Shown in pieces: positions 24,807 through 37,100 of a DNA stretch of 64,000 bases. The position numbers and the translations under genes were made by a program. Each line of letters opens with the position of its first letter. The stretch's first letter is position 1. Origin of the DNA: Chondromyces crocatus (lineage in GTDB: Bacteria; Myxococcota_A; Polyangia; Polyangiales; Polyangiaceae); contig NZ_CP012159.1 of the NCBI RefSeq assembly GCF_001189295.1, positions 10,683,856 to 10,747,855 on the forward strand. The letters run 5' to 3'. Under the pieces are notes generated by a model. That model did no database searches and was not told where the DNA came from. It saw only the letters and a program-made list of their open reading frames with translations.

Positions 24807-27194
24807 TCATCGATAGCGACCGCCCCGGAAGGGGGGGAAGGGCGCAGGCGGAGGGAGCGGAGGAAGATCGGGCGAGGCGTCGGATTCGACGTCGGCGTCC
24901 GGTGGAGAGGCAAAGGCGCAGGTGCAGCCGTTCTCGCCGGTGCCACCACAGGCCAGGCGCTCGGCAGAACACGCGCCGATCCGGCACTGTCCCGAGACGC
25001 AGACGACGCTCGCCACGCCGAGGCCCGGGGCGCAGGAGCGGCCGCAGGCGCCGCAGTTGGCGGGGTCGCTGGCGAGGTCGGTCTCGCAGCCGTTGTCGAC
25101 CTGGAGATCACAGTCGGCGCGGCCAGGCATGCATTTGCCGACGCGGCAGGTTGCGGCCTTGCAGAAGGCGTCGACCACGCCAGGGCCCGGGGTGCAGGCG
25201 TTGCCGCAGGCGCCGCAGTGCTCCTTGCTCTCTCGAAGGTCGGTCTCGCAGCCGTTGGCGAAGTAGCCGTCGCAGTCGTCGTGCCCCGGCGCGCAGCGGG
25301 TGACCTTGCAAGCGCTCGCCTCGCAGACGGCGGCGGTGACCCCCGGGCTCTTCGCGCAGGACTGGCCGCAGGCGCCGCAGTTGGCGCCGTCGGTGCGGGT
25401 GTCGGTCTCGCAGCCGTTCGCGGGCTTTCCGTCACAGTCCGCCCAGCCAGCGGCGCAGCGCTTCGGGATGCACTGGGCGCCTTTGCAGGCGTGCTCGTCG
25501 GCGTGATCGAGCCGGCATGCAGGCCGGCAGCGGCCGCAGCCGAAGGTCGGGTCGTGGATCCACTTGCAGTCGCCGTTGCACTCGAACTTGCCGTCTTCGC
25601 AGCGGGACGAGTGCGTGATGGGGGCGAGCGGCTCCTGCTCGGGAGGGGGATGGGAGGTGAGGGTCTGCTCGGGGGGTGACCACTCGGTGGGCGGGCTCGG
25701 CGCGCCAGAGTCGCTGGGGGTTCGCAAGAAACGCGCGCCGAGGGCGCCACCGACGAGGAGGGAGAGCGCGCCGAGGATGAGGGGCGTGCGTCCGAAGCGC
25801 GGGGGCGGCGGGAGCGTCGGCGGGAGAGCCGGGAGCGGGAGCTCCGTGGGCGAGAGATCCGGGGGCGGCGGGAGCGTGGGAGGCAGGGGGGCCGAGAAGT
25901 CGGGGCTCGCGTCCTGAAGGATCTGCGTCGAGCCCGGGCGGGCGTAGGGCGATGGGGGCTCCGGGGTGGCCGCTGGGTCCCGGGCGAGGAGGGGCGCGGA
26001 CGCGCGGTGGTGCGCTGGGAACTCGGGGGCGGAGTGGCGCTGGTGGGGCGTGGGGTCGGGCGCCGAGTGGCGCTGAGGCACCGGGGTCTCGTGCAGCGCG
26101 TGGCGCTGAGGCACCGGGGTCTCGTGCGCGAGGGCGTGGTTCGATCGGGCCGCGACGGGCGCGCTCGGCGTGGGCTGCGAGATGCGGTGGTGCGCGTCAC
26201 GCGCGAGCGCGGTGGAGGGGGGTGGTGGCGTGAACGCGAGGCTCTGGAGGTCGAGGGACTCGCAGAGGCGCTCGGCGAGGACGGCGACGGTCGGCGGGCG
26301 CTCGGTGGGATCGAGGTGGAGGCAGGCGCCGAGGGTGACTGCCCAGGGCTCGGGCATGCCGCGCTCCAGGAGCAGTTCGGTGGCGTGGTCGTACGGGTCG
26401 GCGTCGGCGTCGGCGAGGTCGGAGAAGGAGCGGCGGACGAGGCGCCGCGAGGCGTCGAGCGGGGCGCCGTGGCCAGGGTGGCCGGTGGCGAGGCCGTAGA
26501 CGAGCATGCCCCAGGCGTAGGCGTCGGTGCAGGGCCCGACTTCGTGGAGGCGGCTCGCGGAGAGCAGCTCGGGCGGCGCGTAGCCCGGGGTGTGGGGCAT
26601 GAGGGTCGCAGCGCGGAGGCGCTGGCCTTCGGTGCGGGCGGCGCCGAAGTCGATGAGCACGGCGCCGCGGCCAGGGCTGACGAGCACGTTCTCGGGCTTG
26701 AGGTCGCAGTGATAGACGCCGTGCGCGTGGGCGGCGTCGAGGGCGCCGAGGACCTGGAGGGCGATGCGGCGGACGCGGGCCCAGCGCGCCGCGTCGAGGG
26801 GGAGCGCCGCGGCGGCGAGCACGTCGTCTTCGAGGGTGCGGCCCGGGACGAGTTCCATGGCGACGTAGGCGGTGCCGCGCTCTTCCCAGGCGCCGTCGAC
26901 GCCGACGACGTGCGGGTGGCGGACGTCGAGCAGGAGTGTGGCCTCGCGCATGACGCGCTCGATGAGGTGCGCGTGGAGCTCTTCGCGGTCGGGGTGCGGG
27001 AGAACGGCCCAGGTGGAGGTGTCGCGGTAGCAGGCGTCGGAGCAAGCGTGCTCCTTGATGACGACCTCGGTGCCGCCATCGCGCAGGTCACGGGCATGGT
27101 AGGTGATGGAGAAGTTGCTCCGCGCGAGCACGCTGGTGAGGCGGTAGCGACCGTGCGCGAGGAGCGTTCCCTCGGGCAGCGCAGCGATGGCCAT
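24807..27194 (-). CDS. Ser/Thr kinase with cysteine-rich extracytoplasmic repeats
   Basis: 795 residues. The kinase domain spans about 15-290 with Lys47, a non-RD catalytic loop HCDLKPEN (162-169), DFG (182-184) and APPE. The nucleotide loop is unusual: LARSNFSITY replaces the glycine-rich LGxGxFG. After a Pro-rich linker with repeated TPVPQRH-type units (about 340-470) comes one membrane helix (PLILGALSLLVGGALGA, about 483-500). The outer part has at least three repeats of about 50-60 residues with the pattern NGCET-(L/R)-x(5-8)-NCGACG-xx-C, typical of myxobacterial surface proteins. So a cytoplasmic kinase-like domain is joined to a disulfide-rich sensor. The 3' end is convergent with the small hypothetical gene. 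Confidence 0.92.
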   Translation of the reverse strand: MAIAALPEGTLLAHGRYRLTSVLARSNFSITYHARDLRDGGTEVVIKEHACSDACYRDTSTWAVLPHPDREELHAHLIERVMREATLLLDVRHPHVVGVDGAWEERGTAYVAMELVPGRTLEDDVLAAAALPLDAARWARVRRIALQVLGALDAAHAHGVYHCDLKPENVLVSPGRGAVLIDFGAARTEGQRLRAATLMPHTPGYAPPELLSASRLHEVGPCTDAYAWGMLVYGLATGHPGHGAPLDASRRLVRRSFSDLADADADPYDHATELLLERGMPEPWAVTLGACLHLDPTERPPTVAVLAERLCESLDLQSLAFTPPPPSTALARDAHHRISQPTPSAPVAARSNHALAHETPVPQRHALHETPVPQRHSAPDPTPHQRHSAPEFPAHHRASAPLLARDPAATPEPPSPYARPGSTQILQDASPDFSAPLPPTLPPPPDLSPTELPLPALPPTLPPPPRFGRTPLILGALSLLVGGALGARFLRTPSDSGAPSPPTEWSPPEQTLTSHPPPEQEPLAPITHSSRCEDGKFECNGDCKWIHDPTFGCGRCRPACRLDHADEHACKGAQCIPKRCAAGWADCDGKPANGCETDTRTDGANCGACGQSCAKSPGVTAAVCEASACKVTRCAPGHDDCDGYFANGCETDLRESKEHCGACGNACTPGPGVVDAFCKAATCRVGKCMPGRADCDLQVDNGCETDLASDPANCGACGRSCAPGLGVASVVCVSGQCRIGACSAERLACGGTGENGCTCAFASPPDADVESDASPDLPPLPPPAPFPPFRGGRYR

Positions 27195-27279
27195 CCGTCT
27201 CCTCCCTCACCCGTCCGTGGGCGGTGGCCACTGTGCCATGGTCGGGCGCGCAGCGTCCATTCGGTGGCGCCCGGAGCGC

Positions 27280-27828
27280 TCAGGTCGGGGCCGAAGGGAT
27301 GCGGGCGATGGGGCCGAGGCGGCGCGCATCCTGGAAGCAGACGGCCATGACCGACGGCATTTCCGCGATCGTCGGAATCGCCAGGGTCGCGTTGCGGAGC
27401 GCTTCGTGGGCCGGGTCGTCGAGCGCCCAGGCGATGTGGTAGACGCCCCGATCGGAGCGCCCCACCTGCAGATGCTCCACGGGAGCACCGAGCAGGCGCG
27501 CACAGAAGGCGATGACCACGCCGGCGGCTCCCAGGGCCAGCGGGCCGCCCCGGTACGAGAGGGAGAGGTGGTGCTGGTGGGCCTCGTGCGGGCGTGAGCA
27601 GGTGTAGGCGAGGATGAGCTGCGCAGAGCTGACGAAGCTGTGGCGCTCGGGGTCGGGCTCGGCGAGGTCGGGTGGCGCGGAGAAGACCGCCTCTTTCAGC
27701 CTCGCGAGGCCGCCGCCCAGCTCGAGGAGGTGCTCGGGAGCCAGGAGGCGTCGGTATTTCCTCGCGCCGCGCAGCACCACGATGGCGATGAGCGCGACGA
27801 GGATCAATGCGGCGATGGCCCAGCTCAC
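27280..27828 (-). CDS. Single-span membrane protein of unknown function
   Basis: 182 residues from a GTG at 27828, chosen because AGGAGAG lies about 7 nt upstream and the membrane helix (SWAIAALILVALIAIVVL) starts at once. The longer open frame has no such site. After the helix and a basic stop-transfer (RGARKYRR) there is a soluble domain of about 150 residues with GVYHIAWALDD and a His/Cys-containing middle (HEAHQHHLSLSY). I do not recognise the domain. It lies 85 bp upstream of the Cys-rich kinase gene on the same strand, so a shared transcript is possible. Confidence 0.7.
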   Translation of the reverse strand: MSWAIAALILVALIAIVVLRGARKYRRLLAPEHLLELGGGLARLKEAVFSAPPDLAEPDPERHSFVSSAQLILAYTCSRPHEAHQHHLSLSYRGGPLALGAAGVVIAFCARLLGAPVEHLQVGRSDRGVYHIAWALDDPAHEALRNATLAIPTIAEMPSVMAVCFQDARRLGPIARIPSAPT

Positions 27829-28015
27829 GATCGCTCTCCTGGTTCCTGCGTCGAGACGAGCGCCTGGACCGCGTATCGCACGTCGACGTGGATCGCCAGC
27901 TTCCTCGCACCAGCGGAAAGCTTTCAGACTGCTGCTCTCCGAGGAGGCCGAGCGCGCCGGGTGACTGCTACGGGTTGCAGCGCCGATCGACATCCCGTAC
28001 CGTCTTCACAAGCCC

Positions 28016-29709
<1,694 letters not shown>

Positions 29710-29713
<4 letters not shown>

Positions 29714-32652
29714 GGAGGCTGCGAGGCAGGGGGGCCAGGTGCCGGGCGATGGGCTCGGTGCTGCTGGCCGTGGGTGCGCTGGCGGTGGGGCCGAGCGAGG
29801 TCCGAGCGGATGGCGTCGCGGACGAGTCGGAGCTGCATTTCCAGCTCGGCGCCACGCGCTACCAGCAAGGAGACTACCTGGGCGCGCTCGAGCATTTCAT
29901 GGTGTCGAACCGCCTCGTCCCGAACCGGCGGGTGGTGTTCAACATCGCGCTCACGTTCGAGGAGCTGCGGCGCTACGCAGAGGCGCACCGGTACTACGTG
30001 GACGCGCTCGCCGGGGAGGAGAAGGCGGACGTCCGGAAGACCGTCGAGGAGGCGATCGCGCGCGTGGCGCCGCGGGTCGCGGTGCTGGACGTGACGACGA
30101 CGCCGCCAGGCGCGACGATCTACCTCGAGCGCGTGGACCTCGGCTCGTGGGGGCGGGCGCCGCGACCGATGGCGGTGCCACCGGGGCGCTACCGGGTGAT
30201 CACGCGGCTGGAGGGATACGAGGACGCCGTCTCCGAGGAGGTCGAAGCGAAGATCGGTCAGGAAGCCGAGGTGGCGCTGTCGCTGAAGCGGATCGTCGGG
30301 ACGGTAAAGGTCGAGGTGACGGGGCTGCCCAAGGGGAGAGGGGCGATGGTCCGGGTGGACGACGAGCAAGGGCCAGTGGCGTGCTCGGCGCCCTGCTCGC
30401 TGGAACTCGCCCCCGGGGTGCATCAGCTCCACTTCGTGCGCGAGGGCTACGTGGGGTCGCCGCGTCAGGTGACGGTGGTCGCGAAGCAGACGACGAAGGT
30501 GACGGCCCCGATGACGCCGCTCTCGGGCGCGGTGCTGGTGCGGACCGACGAGCCCGGGGCGCTGGTGTCGATCGAGGGGCGCCCGCTGGGGTTCACGCCC
30601 GCGGTGCTGCGCGAGGTGCCTGCAGGGCGGCAGCGACTCCGGGTGGCGCTGCGCGGGCACGTGCCTGTGGACGTGGAGGTGGAGGTGCGGCCCGGCGAGC
30701 AGGTGCAGGTGCCTCCGATCTCGCTGGAGCCGCTGCGCGAGGTGACGGCGGTGTCGCGAACGACGGAGCTTCTGGACGACGCGCCGAGCTCGGTGACGGT
30801 CCTCGATGGACGAGAGCTCCGGGCGTTCGGCTACCCGACGATCGCAGAGGCGCTGCGCGGGGTGCGCGGGGTGGCGTTCTCGAACGACCGGGGATACGCG
30901 TCGGCGAGCATCCGGGGGCTGGGGCAGCCCAACGATTACGGCAACCGGCTGCTGGTGCTGTCGGACGGGCAGCCGCTGAACGACAACCTGCTGAACAGCG
31001 CCTACATCGGGTCGGACGGGCGGGTCGATCTGCACGATGTGGATCGGATCGAGGTGGTCCGGGGGCCTGGGTCGCTGCTCTACGGCGCAGGGGCGCTGTC
31101 AGGGGTGATCAACCTGGTGACGCGGCCGCGGGATCTGCCCACGGGGGCGCATGTGGGCTTCGGGTCGTACGACGACGCGGTGCTGCACGCGCGGATGGGC
31201 GGGCAGCTCAACCTCGGGAGGGATCGCGGGGCGTGGGCGAGCGTGTCGGGGGCGCAGTCGGACGGGTTCCCGGTGAGCGTGCCGCTGCGGGATGGCAGCG
31301 GGTCGGTGGTGGTCCAGGGGGCGGAGTCGTTCAAGAGCGGGGGGACGGCGGGGCGGGTGTGGTGGGGGCCGGCGACGTTGCAGTGGCTCGCGCACCACCG
31401 GGCACAGTCGATCCCGGTGGGTGGGTACGCGACGATGCTCGGGAACCCGCGGACGCAGTTCGAGGACACGCGGATGATGGCGGAGCTGCGGGTGGAGCCG
31501 AAGCTCGGTCAGCAATTCCAGTTGATGACCCGGCTGCACGGACACCATTACGCGTTCGATGGGCTGTATGCCTTCGATGGGGGCGCAGCAGGCGAACTCG
31601 CCAACGAGGAGTCGTACCGGGGGACGTGGTTCGGTGGGGAGGCGCGGCTGGTCTACACGCCGCGGTTCCCGATGCGGCTGACCGTCGGCGCGGAGGGGCA
31701 GCACCACCCGCAGGCCACGATGACGGGAGACACGGTGACGGCGACGGCGACGACGAACTACCTCGACACGCAGCGAGCCTACAGCTTCGCGGCCGCCTAC
31801 GCGCTGGCAGAGAGCACGCTGTTGCCCTGGCTCAAGGTGTCGCTCGGCGCGCGTGTGGACGTGTACACGACGTTCGGTCCGATCGTGGTGCCGCGCGCCG
31901 CCGTGATCATGAAGCCCGTCAAGGGCGGGACGCTGAAGCTGATGGGGGGGCGCGCGTTCCGAGCGCCGAGCATCTACGAGCAGCTCTACGAGGACGGGGG
32001 GCTGTCGCAGGTCCCGGCGATCAACACGGCGCGTGGGCGGTCGCTGGGGCCGGAGTCGGTGTACTCGGGCGAGGTCGAGTACGCCCAGCGGTTCCTGAAG
32101 GACTGGGTGGCGCTCGCGGCGGCGCACGCGACCCGCATGGACGGGATCATCACCACGATCCAGGACGAGCCCGGTTCGACGCTGGTGCGCTACGCGAACA
32201 GCGCGATCCCGGCGCTGGTGTTCGGAGGGGATGTGGAGCTGCGGCGGGAGTGGCGGAACGGGTGGATGCTCTCCGCGTTCTACGGCTATCAGCGGGCAGA
32301 GTACGTGGACGACACGCTCGAGGATACGCGGCTGATCAACGCGCCCGAGCACCTGGCGTCGCTGAAGGGGGTGGCGCCGCTGGTGCAGGAGCTGGCGTCG
32401 GTAGGGCTGCGGTTGACCGTGGAGGCGCCTCGCCGGATCAACGAGCAGGACAGCGCGACGACGGGGACGCAGGTGGTGGCCGACGCGACGGTCTCCGGGC
32501 TCGCGAGGGCGATCGGGCTGCGGTACGTGCTCGGGGTGTACAACCTGGCCGACCGGCGCTGGAACGCGCCAGTGACCGATACGTTCGCGAGCCGGGTGAT
32601 GCCCCAGAACGGGAGAACCTTCCGGCTGGATCTGCTGCTGAACTATCCCTGA
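29710..32652 (+). CDS. TonB-dependent receptor with N-terminal TPR and PEGA domains
   Basis: 980 residues with a signal peptide ending near ADG (residue 34). Residues about 38-105 form TPR-like helices (ATRYQQGDYLGALEHF). Residues about 110-335 hold two to three PEGA-type beta domains (TPPGATIYLE, GRYRVITRLEGY). The plug follows with DDAPSSVTVLDG, SIRGLG and VDRIEVVRGPGSLLYGAGALSGVINL (about 410-460), and the rest is an outer-membrane beta-barrel ending NGRTFRLDLLLNYP. The plug and barrel are those of TonB-dependent transporters for siderophores, cobalamin or sugars. The TPR/PEGA front end is unusual and probably contacts periplasmic partners. Translation is coupled to the kinase gene just upstream. 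Confidence 0.94.
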
Positions 32653-32840
32653 GCGAGGCGCGCGGCGGGGGCAGGGCTGCGGCGTACCCGCAGAGCTGGA
32701 GGCATCCTCATGGCTGCGGTCGAGGGCTTCGCCTGCTCCCCCGATGCAACGAACGTCAGGCCCGAAGCGGCGAGACGTACCTGATGGCCTGAGTGGATCG
32801 CGGGGTGGTGGGGCCCCGACGAGCTTTGCTCGGCGGGGCG

Positions 32841-32860
32841 GCGGGGGCGCGTGCCCCCGC
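32841..32860. terminator. GC-rich hairpin between convergent genes
   Basis: GCGGGGGC (32841-32848) and GCCCCCGC (32853-32860) form a perfect 8-bp stem with a 4-nt loop. It lies 8 bp after the stop of the DUF4150 gene on the minus strand and 190 bp after the receptor stop, so it could end transcription from either side. There is no clear T-run. Confidence 0.5.
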
Positions 32861-32868
32861 TGCGGGCA

Positions 32869-33276
32869 TCAGAAGGCGACGAAGACGGTCGCCTGGGAAG
32901 GGACCATGTGCACGCCGGCGGGCATGTTGGCGTTGGAGCCGTTGTGGCCCGTCATGGCGGTGAGCATCACGGCCTTGCGGCCCGCGAAGAAGACCTTGGA
33001 GCTGAAGGTCTTCGCCTCGACCGGCCCCATGAAGGTGCCGGAGGTGACGCCGCCGCTCACGCCCGCTTCGTCGCCGCTGCTGTTGGGGATCTTGGTCCCC
33101 TCGGTGACGGTCTCCTTGTTCTCGACGAGGACCGTGAGGACGGCGTTCAGCGCCGCCGGCCACTGCGCCATGTTGGGGTACGGCACGGGGACGGGCGGGG
33201 CCGGGGGCGCAGGCGTCAAGCAGACGTCGGGGACCCCGAGACACATTCCACCGGCTTTGGTCGCTGCAGGAACCAT
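32869..33276 (-). CDS. DUF4150 PAAR-like type VI secretion spike-tip protein
   Basis: 135 residues with the DUF4150 (PAAR-like) opening MCLGVPDVCLTPAPP-PPVPVPYPN and a compact Gly/Thr/Ser-rich body (NSSGDEAGVSGGVTSGTFMG) before the end. These proteins cap the VgrG spike and sharpen it. GGAGGAGG lies about 7 nt before the ATG. It is the last gene of the operon DUF2169-pentapeptide, pentapeptide, YkgJ-like, VgrG, DUF3540, DUF4150. There is no toxin extension, so it would be a plain tip rather than an evolved effector. Confidence 0.9.
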   Translation of the reverse strand: MVPAATKAGGMCLGVPDVCLTPAPPAPPVPVPYPNMAQWPAALNAVLTVLVENKETVTEGTKIPNSSGDEAGVSGGVTSGTFMGPVEAKTFSSKVFFAGRKAVMLTAMTGHNGSNANMPAGVHMVPSQATVFVAF

Positions 33277-33291
33277 GATCGTGTCCTCCTC

Positions 33292-34158
33292 CTAGCCGAG
33301 CAGCACCTTGCTGCCGTCGATGCTCGTCTCTTCGCGTGAAGCCAGGGTGGTGCGCCTCGACCAGACGGCGTAAGCGTCGTCGACGAGGGTGCGCGCGCGG
33401 CCGGCGCGGGTCTGCAGGAGGCCCGAGGCCTCGCGGAAGGCGTCGCGGGTGCGCTCGAGGAGGCGCGTGGCGTTGACCTCCAGGCGCTCGACGGTCTGGA
33501 CCAGCTCCGTCGCGGTGGTGGCGACGCGGCGTGCGACGAGGGTGGCCTGGCCAGTGGTGAGCTGAGCGGCGTCGGCCTTGATCTCGACGCGGGGGGACGC
33601 GACGGCGGTCATGGCAGCGTCGACGCGGAGCTGGGGCGGGATGTCGGCGTCGCCCGCGCGGACCTCGACGCGGTGACCAGCGCGCTGGAGAAGGGCGCCG
33701 TCGGTGGAGAGCTCGAGGTCGAGGGCCGCCTGGACGCGGACACGGCCAGCAGGCGCCGAGAGGGTGAGGTCGCCAGCGGGTGCAGCGATCTCGGCGGCGC
33801 CATCGGCGAAGCGGACGAGGAGGCGGCCCTCGGTGTCGCGGAGGGCGAGGGTGTCGCCTTCGAGGGTGGCGGTGCCGCCACCAGGGAGCGGGAGGGAAGG
33901 CGGGAGCGCTGCCTGGAGGACGCCGATGACGTAGAGGTCGTCGTCGGCGCCGGCGACGAGGACGCGGTCACCCACGGAGGGGTGGTAGGGGGCGGCGAGC
34001 GCGAGGCGCGCGACGGTCGCAGCGCGGCCGGGAGCGGGCTCGCAGACGTGCAGGAGCGTGGGGTCGTCGTCGAGGTCGACGATCGCCGCAGGGCGCACGC
34101 CAGCAGGGTCGTGCGTGGGCTTGGGCAGAGAGCGGGTGGCTTTGGTTCGGGTGGCCAT
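33292..34158 (-). CDS. DUF3540 protein (VgrG-associated)
   Basis: 288 residues. The N-terminal half forms a small beta-domain (VGDRVLVAGADDDLYVIGVL resembles the OB-type gp5 part of VgrG). The C-terminal half is a repetitive beta-strand region and a helical stretch (EVNATRLLERTRDAFREA). The protein ends DGSKVLLG, echoing the NGKILLG end of the VgrG encoded just upstream. DUF3540 genes are regularly found between VgrG and PAAR-like genes, so it probably helps build or extend the spike. The ATG at 34158 has GAGGAGA upstream; a longer open frame overlaps VgrG and is rejected. Confidence 0.88.
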   Translation of the reverse strand: MATRTKATRSLPKPTHDPAGVRPAAIVDLDDDPTLLHVCEPAPGRAATVARLALAAPYHPSVGDRVLVAGADDDLYVIGVLQAALPPSLPLPGGGTATLEGDTLALRDTEGRLLVRFADGAAEIAAPAGDLTLSAPAGRVRVQAALDLELSTDGALLQRAGHRVEVRAGDADIPPQLRVDAAMTAVASPRVEIKADAAQLTTGQATLVARRVATTATELVQTVERLEVNATRLLERTRDAFREASGLLQTRAGRARTLVDDAYAVWSRRTTLASREETSIDGSKVLLG

Positions 34159-34175
34159 GGCGATCTCCTCGTCGA

Positions 34176-37100
34176 TTATCCCAGCAGGATCTTGCCGTTC
34201 GCTTTGACGGTCTGTCCGTCGATCTGCACCGTTCCGAACGACTGGAGCAGCGCCTTGTCGTCGGTGAGCTTCACGAGGGACTGACCTTTGCGAAGGCGGG
34301 CGAAGTCGCTCTTGAGGGTGACGCCGTTCGCGCCGTACCGTCCGAGATCCACGTCGTTGTTCTTGATGGTGAGCTTCCACTGGGAGCTACCAAGCTCGAT
34401 CTCGCCCTTTTGAGCGTCCACCCGGAGGCCCCACTTGGCTCCCCCTCCCGCGAGGAGGCTCGCGGTCTGCGCAGCCTTGAGCTCCAGGGTGTCGAATGCG
34501 TCGAGGGTGGTCGTCTTCAGCGTCTCGTCGAATTTCAAGTACTGCTGCGCGGCCGTCTTCAGCTCGATGGTGCCTTTCGCAGCCACCGAGGTGGAGAGTT
34601 CGATGGTCGCCTTCGGTGCCTCGTTGGGATCACAGGAGGCGAGCTTCAAGGCGTCGTGGCCCAGGTCGATGGTGGTGCGGTCCTTGTCCTTCGCCGGCGT
34701 CTTGTCGACGGACGCGATCTTCACCGTGCCGCGCGAGAGCACGTCGACCAGGGTGGCCGAGGTGAGCAGCAGGCGATCACCGCCGGCGACCTCCGTGTCC
34801 TTGCGGGCGTTGATGACGGTCTGATCGTTCGAGGTGACGACGACCTTGTCCCTGGAGGACAGGGTCGCGTGGTCCTGGCCGGAGAGGAACAGGCTCTCCT
34901 TGCCGAAGACGATGGTGTGTCCCTCCGAGCCGACGATCTGGCGGCCTTCTTTCCATTGATCGGACGCCGCGAACTTGATCAGGCTCGATCCACCGGCCTG
35001 CTTCAGCATGGGAATGTCCCACCAGTCGAGGCGCGCGATCTGGCCGTGGGTGTCCGGGGCCGGTGTCGTCTTCGTCTTGATGCTCACGAGCCAGCCGGAG
35101 TCGGCCCACTCGACCTTGGGCAGGTTGCCGCTGCGGAACTGCCGCGTGGCCTCGGTGATGAGCAGGTTGGAGCCGAGGGCGGCATAGGCGTCGAGCCCGG
35201 TGCCCGTGGCCAGGGCGTAGATGCTCCAGAGGGCGAGGCCATTGCCCGCCGTGGCGGCGACCAGCGAGCGGGTGTTCTCGATGCTGTCCTTCGCGTGCCC
35301 CACGTTGACCATGGCGCCGCTGTCTTCGAGCGCCTTCGTGATCTTCGCCTCGTCCTCCTTCGCCGTCTCGTAATCGGCGCGGGCCGTGGTGCGGTTCGAC
35401 TGCGCGGTCTCGTACTCCTTGATGGCATCTTCCACGGTGACCGTCTTGGACTCTCCCTTGGTGGGGTAGTCCGCGAGCGTCACCGTGGTGTCCTTGCACG
35501 TCTCCTTGGCCTTCTTGATGGCGGCATCGAGCGCGGTCTGCGCGTCCTTCAGCGCCTCTTTCTTGAGCTGGATCTTCCCCTTCTCGGCGGCCGTCTCGCC
35601 CTCGCGCGTGTACTCCTCGATGGGGGCGTCGTAGCTCGCGGCCACGGCGTGCTTGCCTTCGTCGGCAGCAGCGGTCTGATCAGCCTCGAGCTGCGCGAGG
35701 GCCAGCTCGTCTTCCTGGAGGGCCAGGAGCGCCTCCTTGTGGGCCTCCATGGCCTCCAGCAGCTCGGCGGAGGCTTCCCCTTTCTCGGAGCTGTCGTCGT
35801 ACGCCGCAGCCTCGATGGCCAGGGTGAGCTGCTTCTCCGCGGTAGCCTCGTCCTCGACCGCAGAGTCCAGCTCGGACTTCTTCTTCGTCCGGTTGTACTC
35901 CGCAGCGGTCTGGGTGAGCGCCGCGGCCTCCTGCGTCGCCTCCAGCGCGCCCGACATGATCCCGAGGCCGGTGTCGATCGCGGTGACCACGGCCTCCACC
36001 ACCATCGGGACCGTGAGCTTGCCCGCGATGTTGGTGACGTGGTTCGCCATCGTGTTGACGTAGATGCCGAACATGTTGCCCATCGAGGTGAGCGTGTTCG
36101 CCGAGGCCCCGGTGGCCGCCGTGAAGTTCGTGAAGGCGGAGACGCCGACGCCGTCCTCGGGGGAGTTGGGCGAGCCGAGCTGGAGGGTGGCGCTGCTGTG
36201 CGGCGTGGAGAGCTTGATGCGCTCGGAGCCCTCGGTGTCGTCGATGTTGATCTCGTTGCCAGCGCCGGTGCGGATGATGTTCCGGGGGGCGTTGTCCGAG
36301 ACGACGGGGCTCGGGGTGGTGGGGTTCGGCAGGGTGCCCATGATGATGGGCCGGTCCGGGTCGCCGTCGATGCAGGTGAGCGCGACCTCGACGCCAGGGC
36401 GCAGAGGGAAGTGCATGCCGTAGCCGGGGCCGGAGTGGGGCTGGGCCATGCGCACGGGGCGTGAGGCCTGCCCGCCGGCGACATCCCAGGTGTCGAAGAT
36501 GAACCGGACGCGGTAGCGCCCTTCATTGTCGATCTGAGCGTACTTCTCGCCTCGGTCGGAGGCGTCGATGGCGCCGGTGAGGATGCCGTGCACGCGCGGC
36601 TTGGGGGTGATGCGGGGCGGCCGGTACGGAGTGGCGTTACGGACGGCGCGGAAGGTGGCGACGTAGGGCTCGATGTCTTCGTCGCTGCCCGCGAGCGCGG
36701 TGGGTTTTGCAGTGTGCTCCACCTCGGTGAGGAGGAGCATCACGTCACCCCAGGGGTGCCCCTCGACCTTGCACGTGGCCCCCGCGGCGAGCTCGGGGAG
36801 ATCGGCGGCGCCGTGGAAGACGCGGCGCTGGGCGGCGCGCTCCTCGGCACGGATCTGCGCGATGCGCGCGCCCTCTTCGGGGGTCTTGAAGTGGGATCCG
36901 TACTCGATCACGCGCCCCCCATGGCCGACGTCGGTCTCGGCCTGGGCGGTGAGATCGACCTGAGGGGTGCGGTAGTTGTAGTCGCGGACCACGTACTGGG
37001 AGGGAATGAGGCGGGTCTCGGTCTCCAGCCGGTAGATGTCGTTCTGCTCGCCGCGGGCCCTGAAGTTCGCGATGCCGCCGCCCTGGAAGGGCTGGAACCC

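Noticed and set aside
24776-27910. A 1044-residue minus-strand open frame overlapping the Cys-rich kinase in another frame
   Set aside because: Ser/Pro/Arg-rich shadow of the kinase gene, whose motifs are in the other frame.
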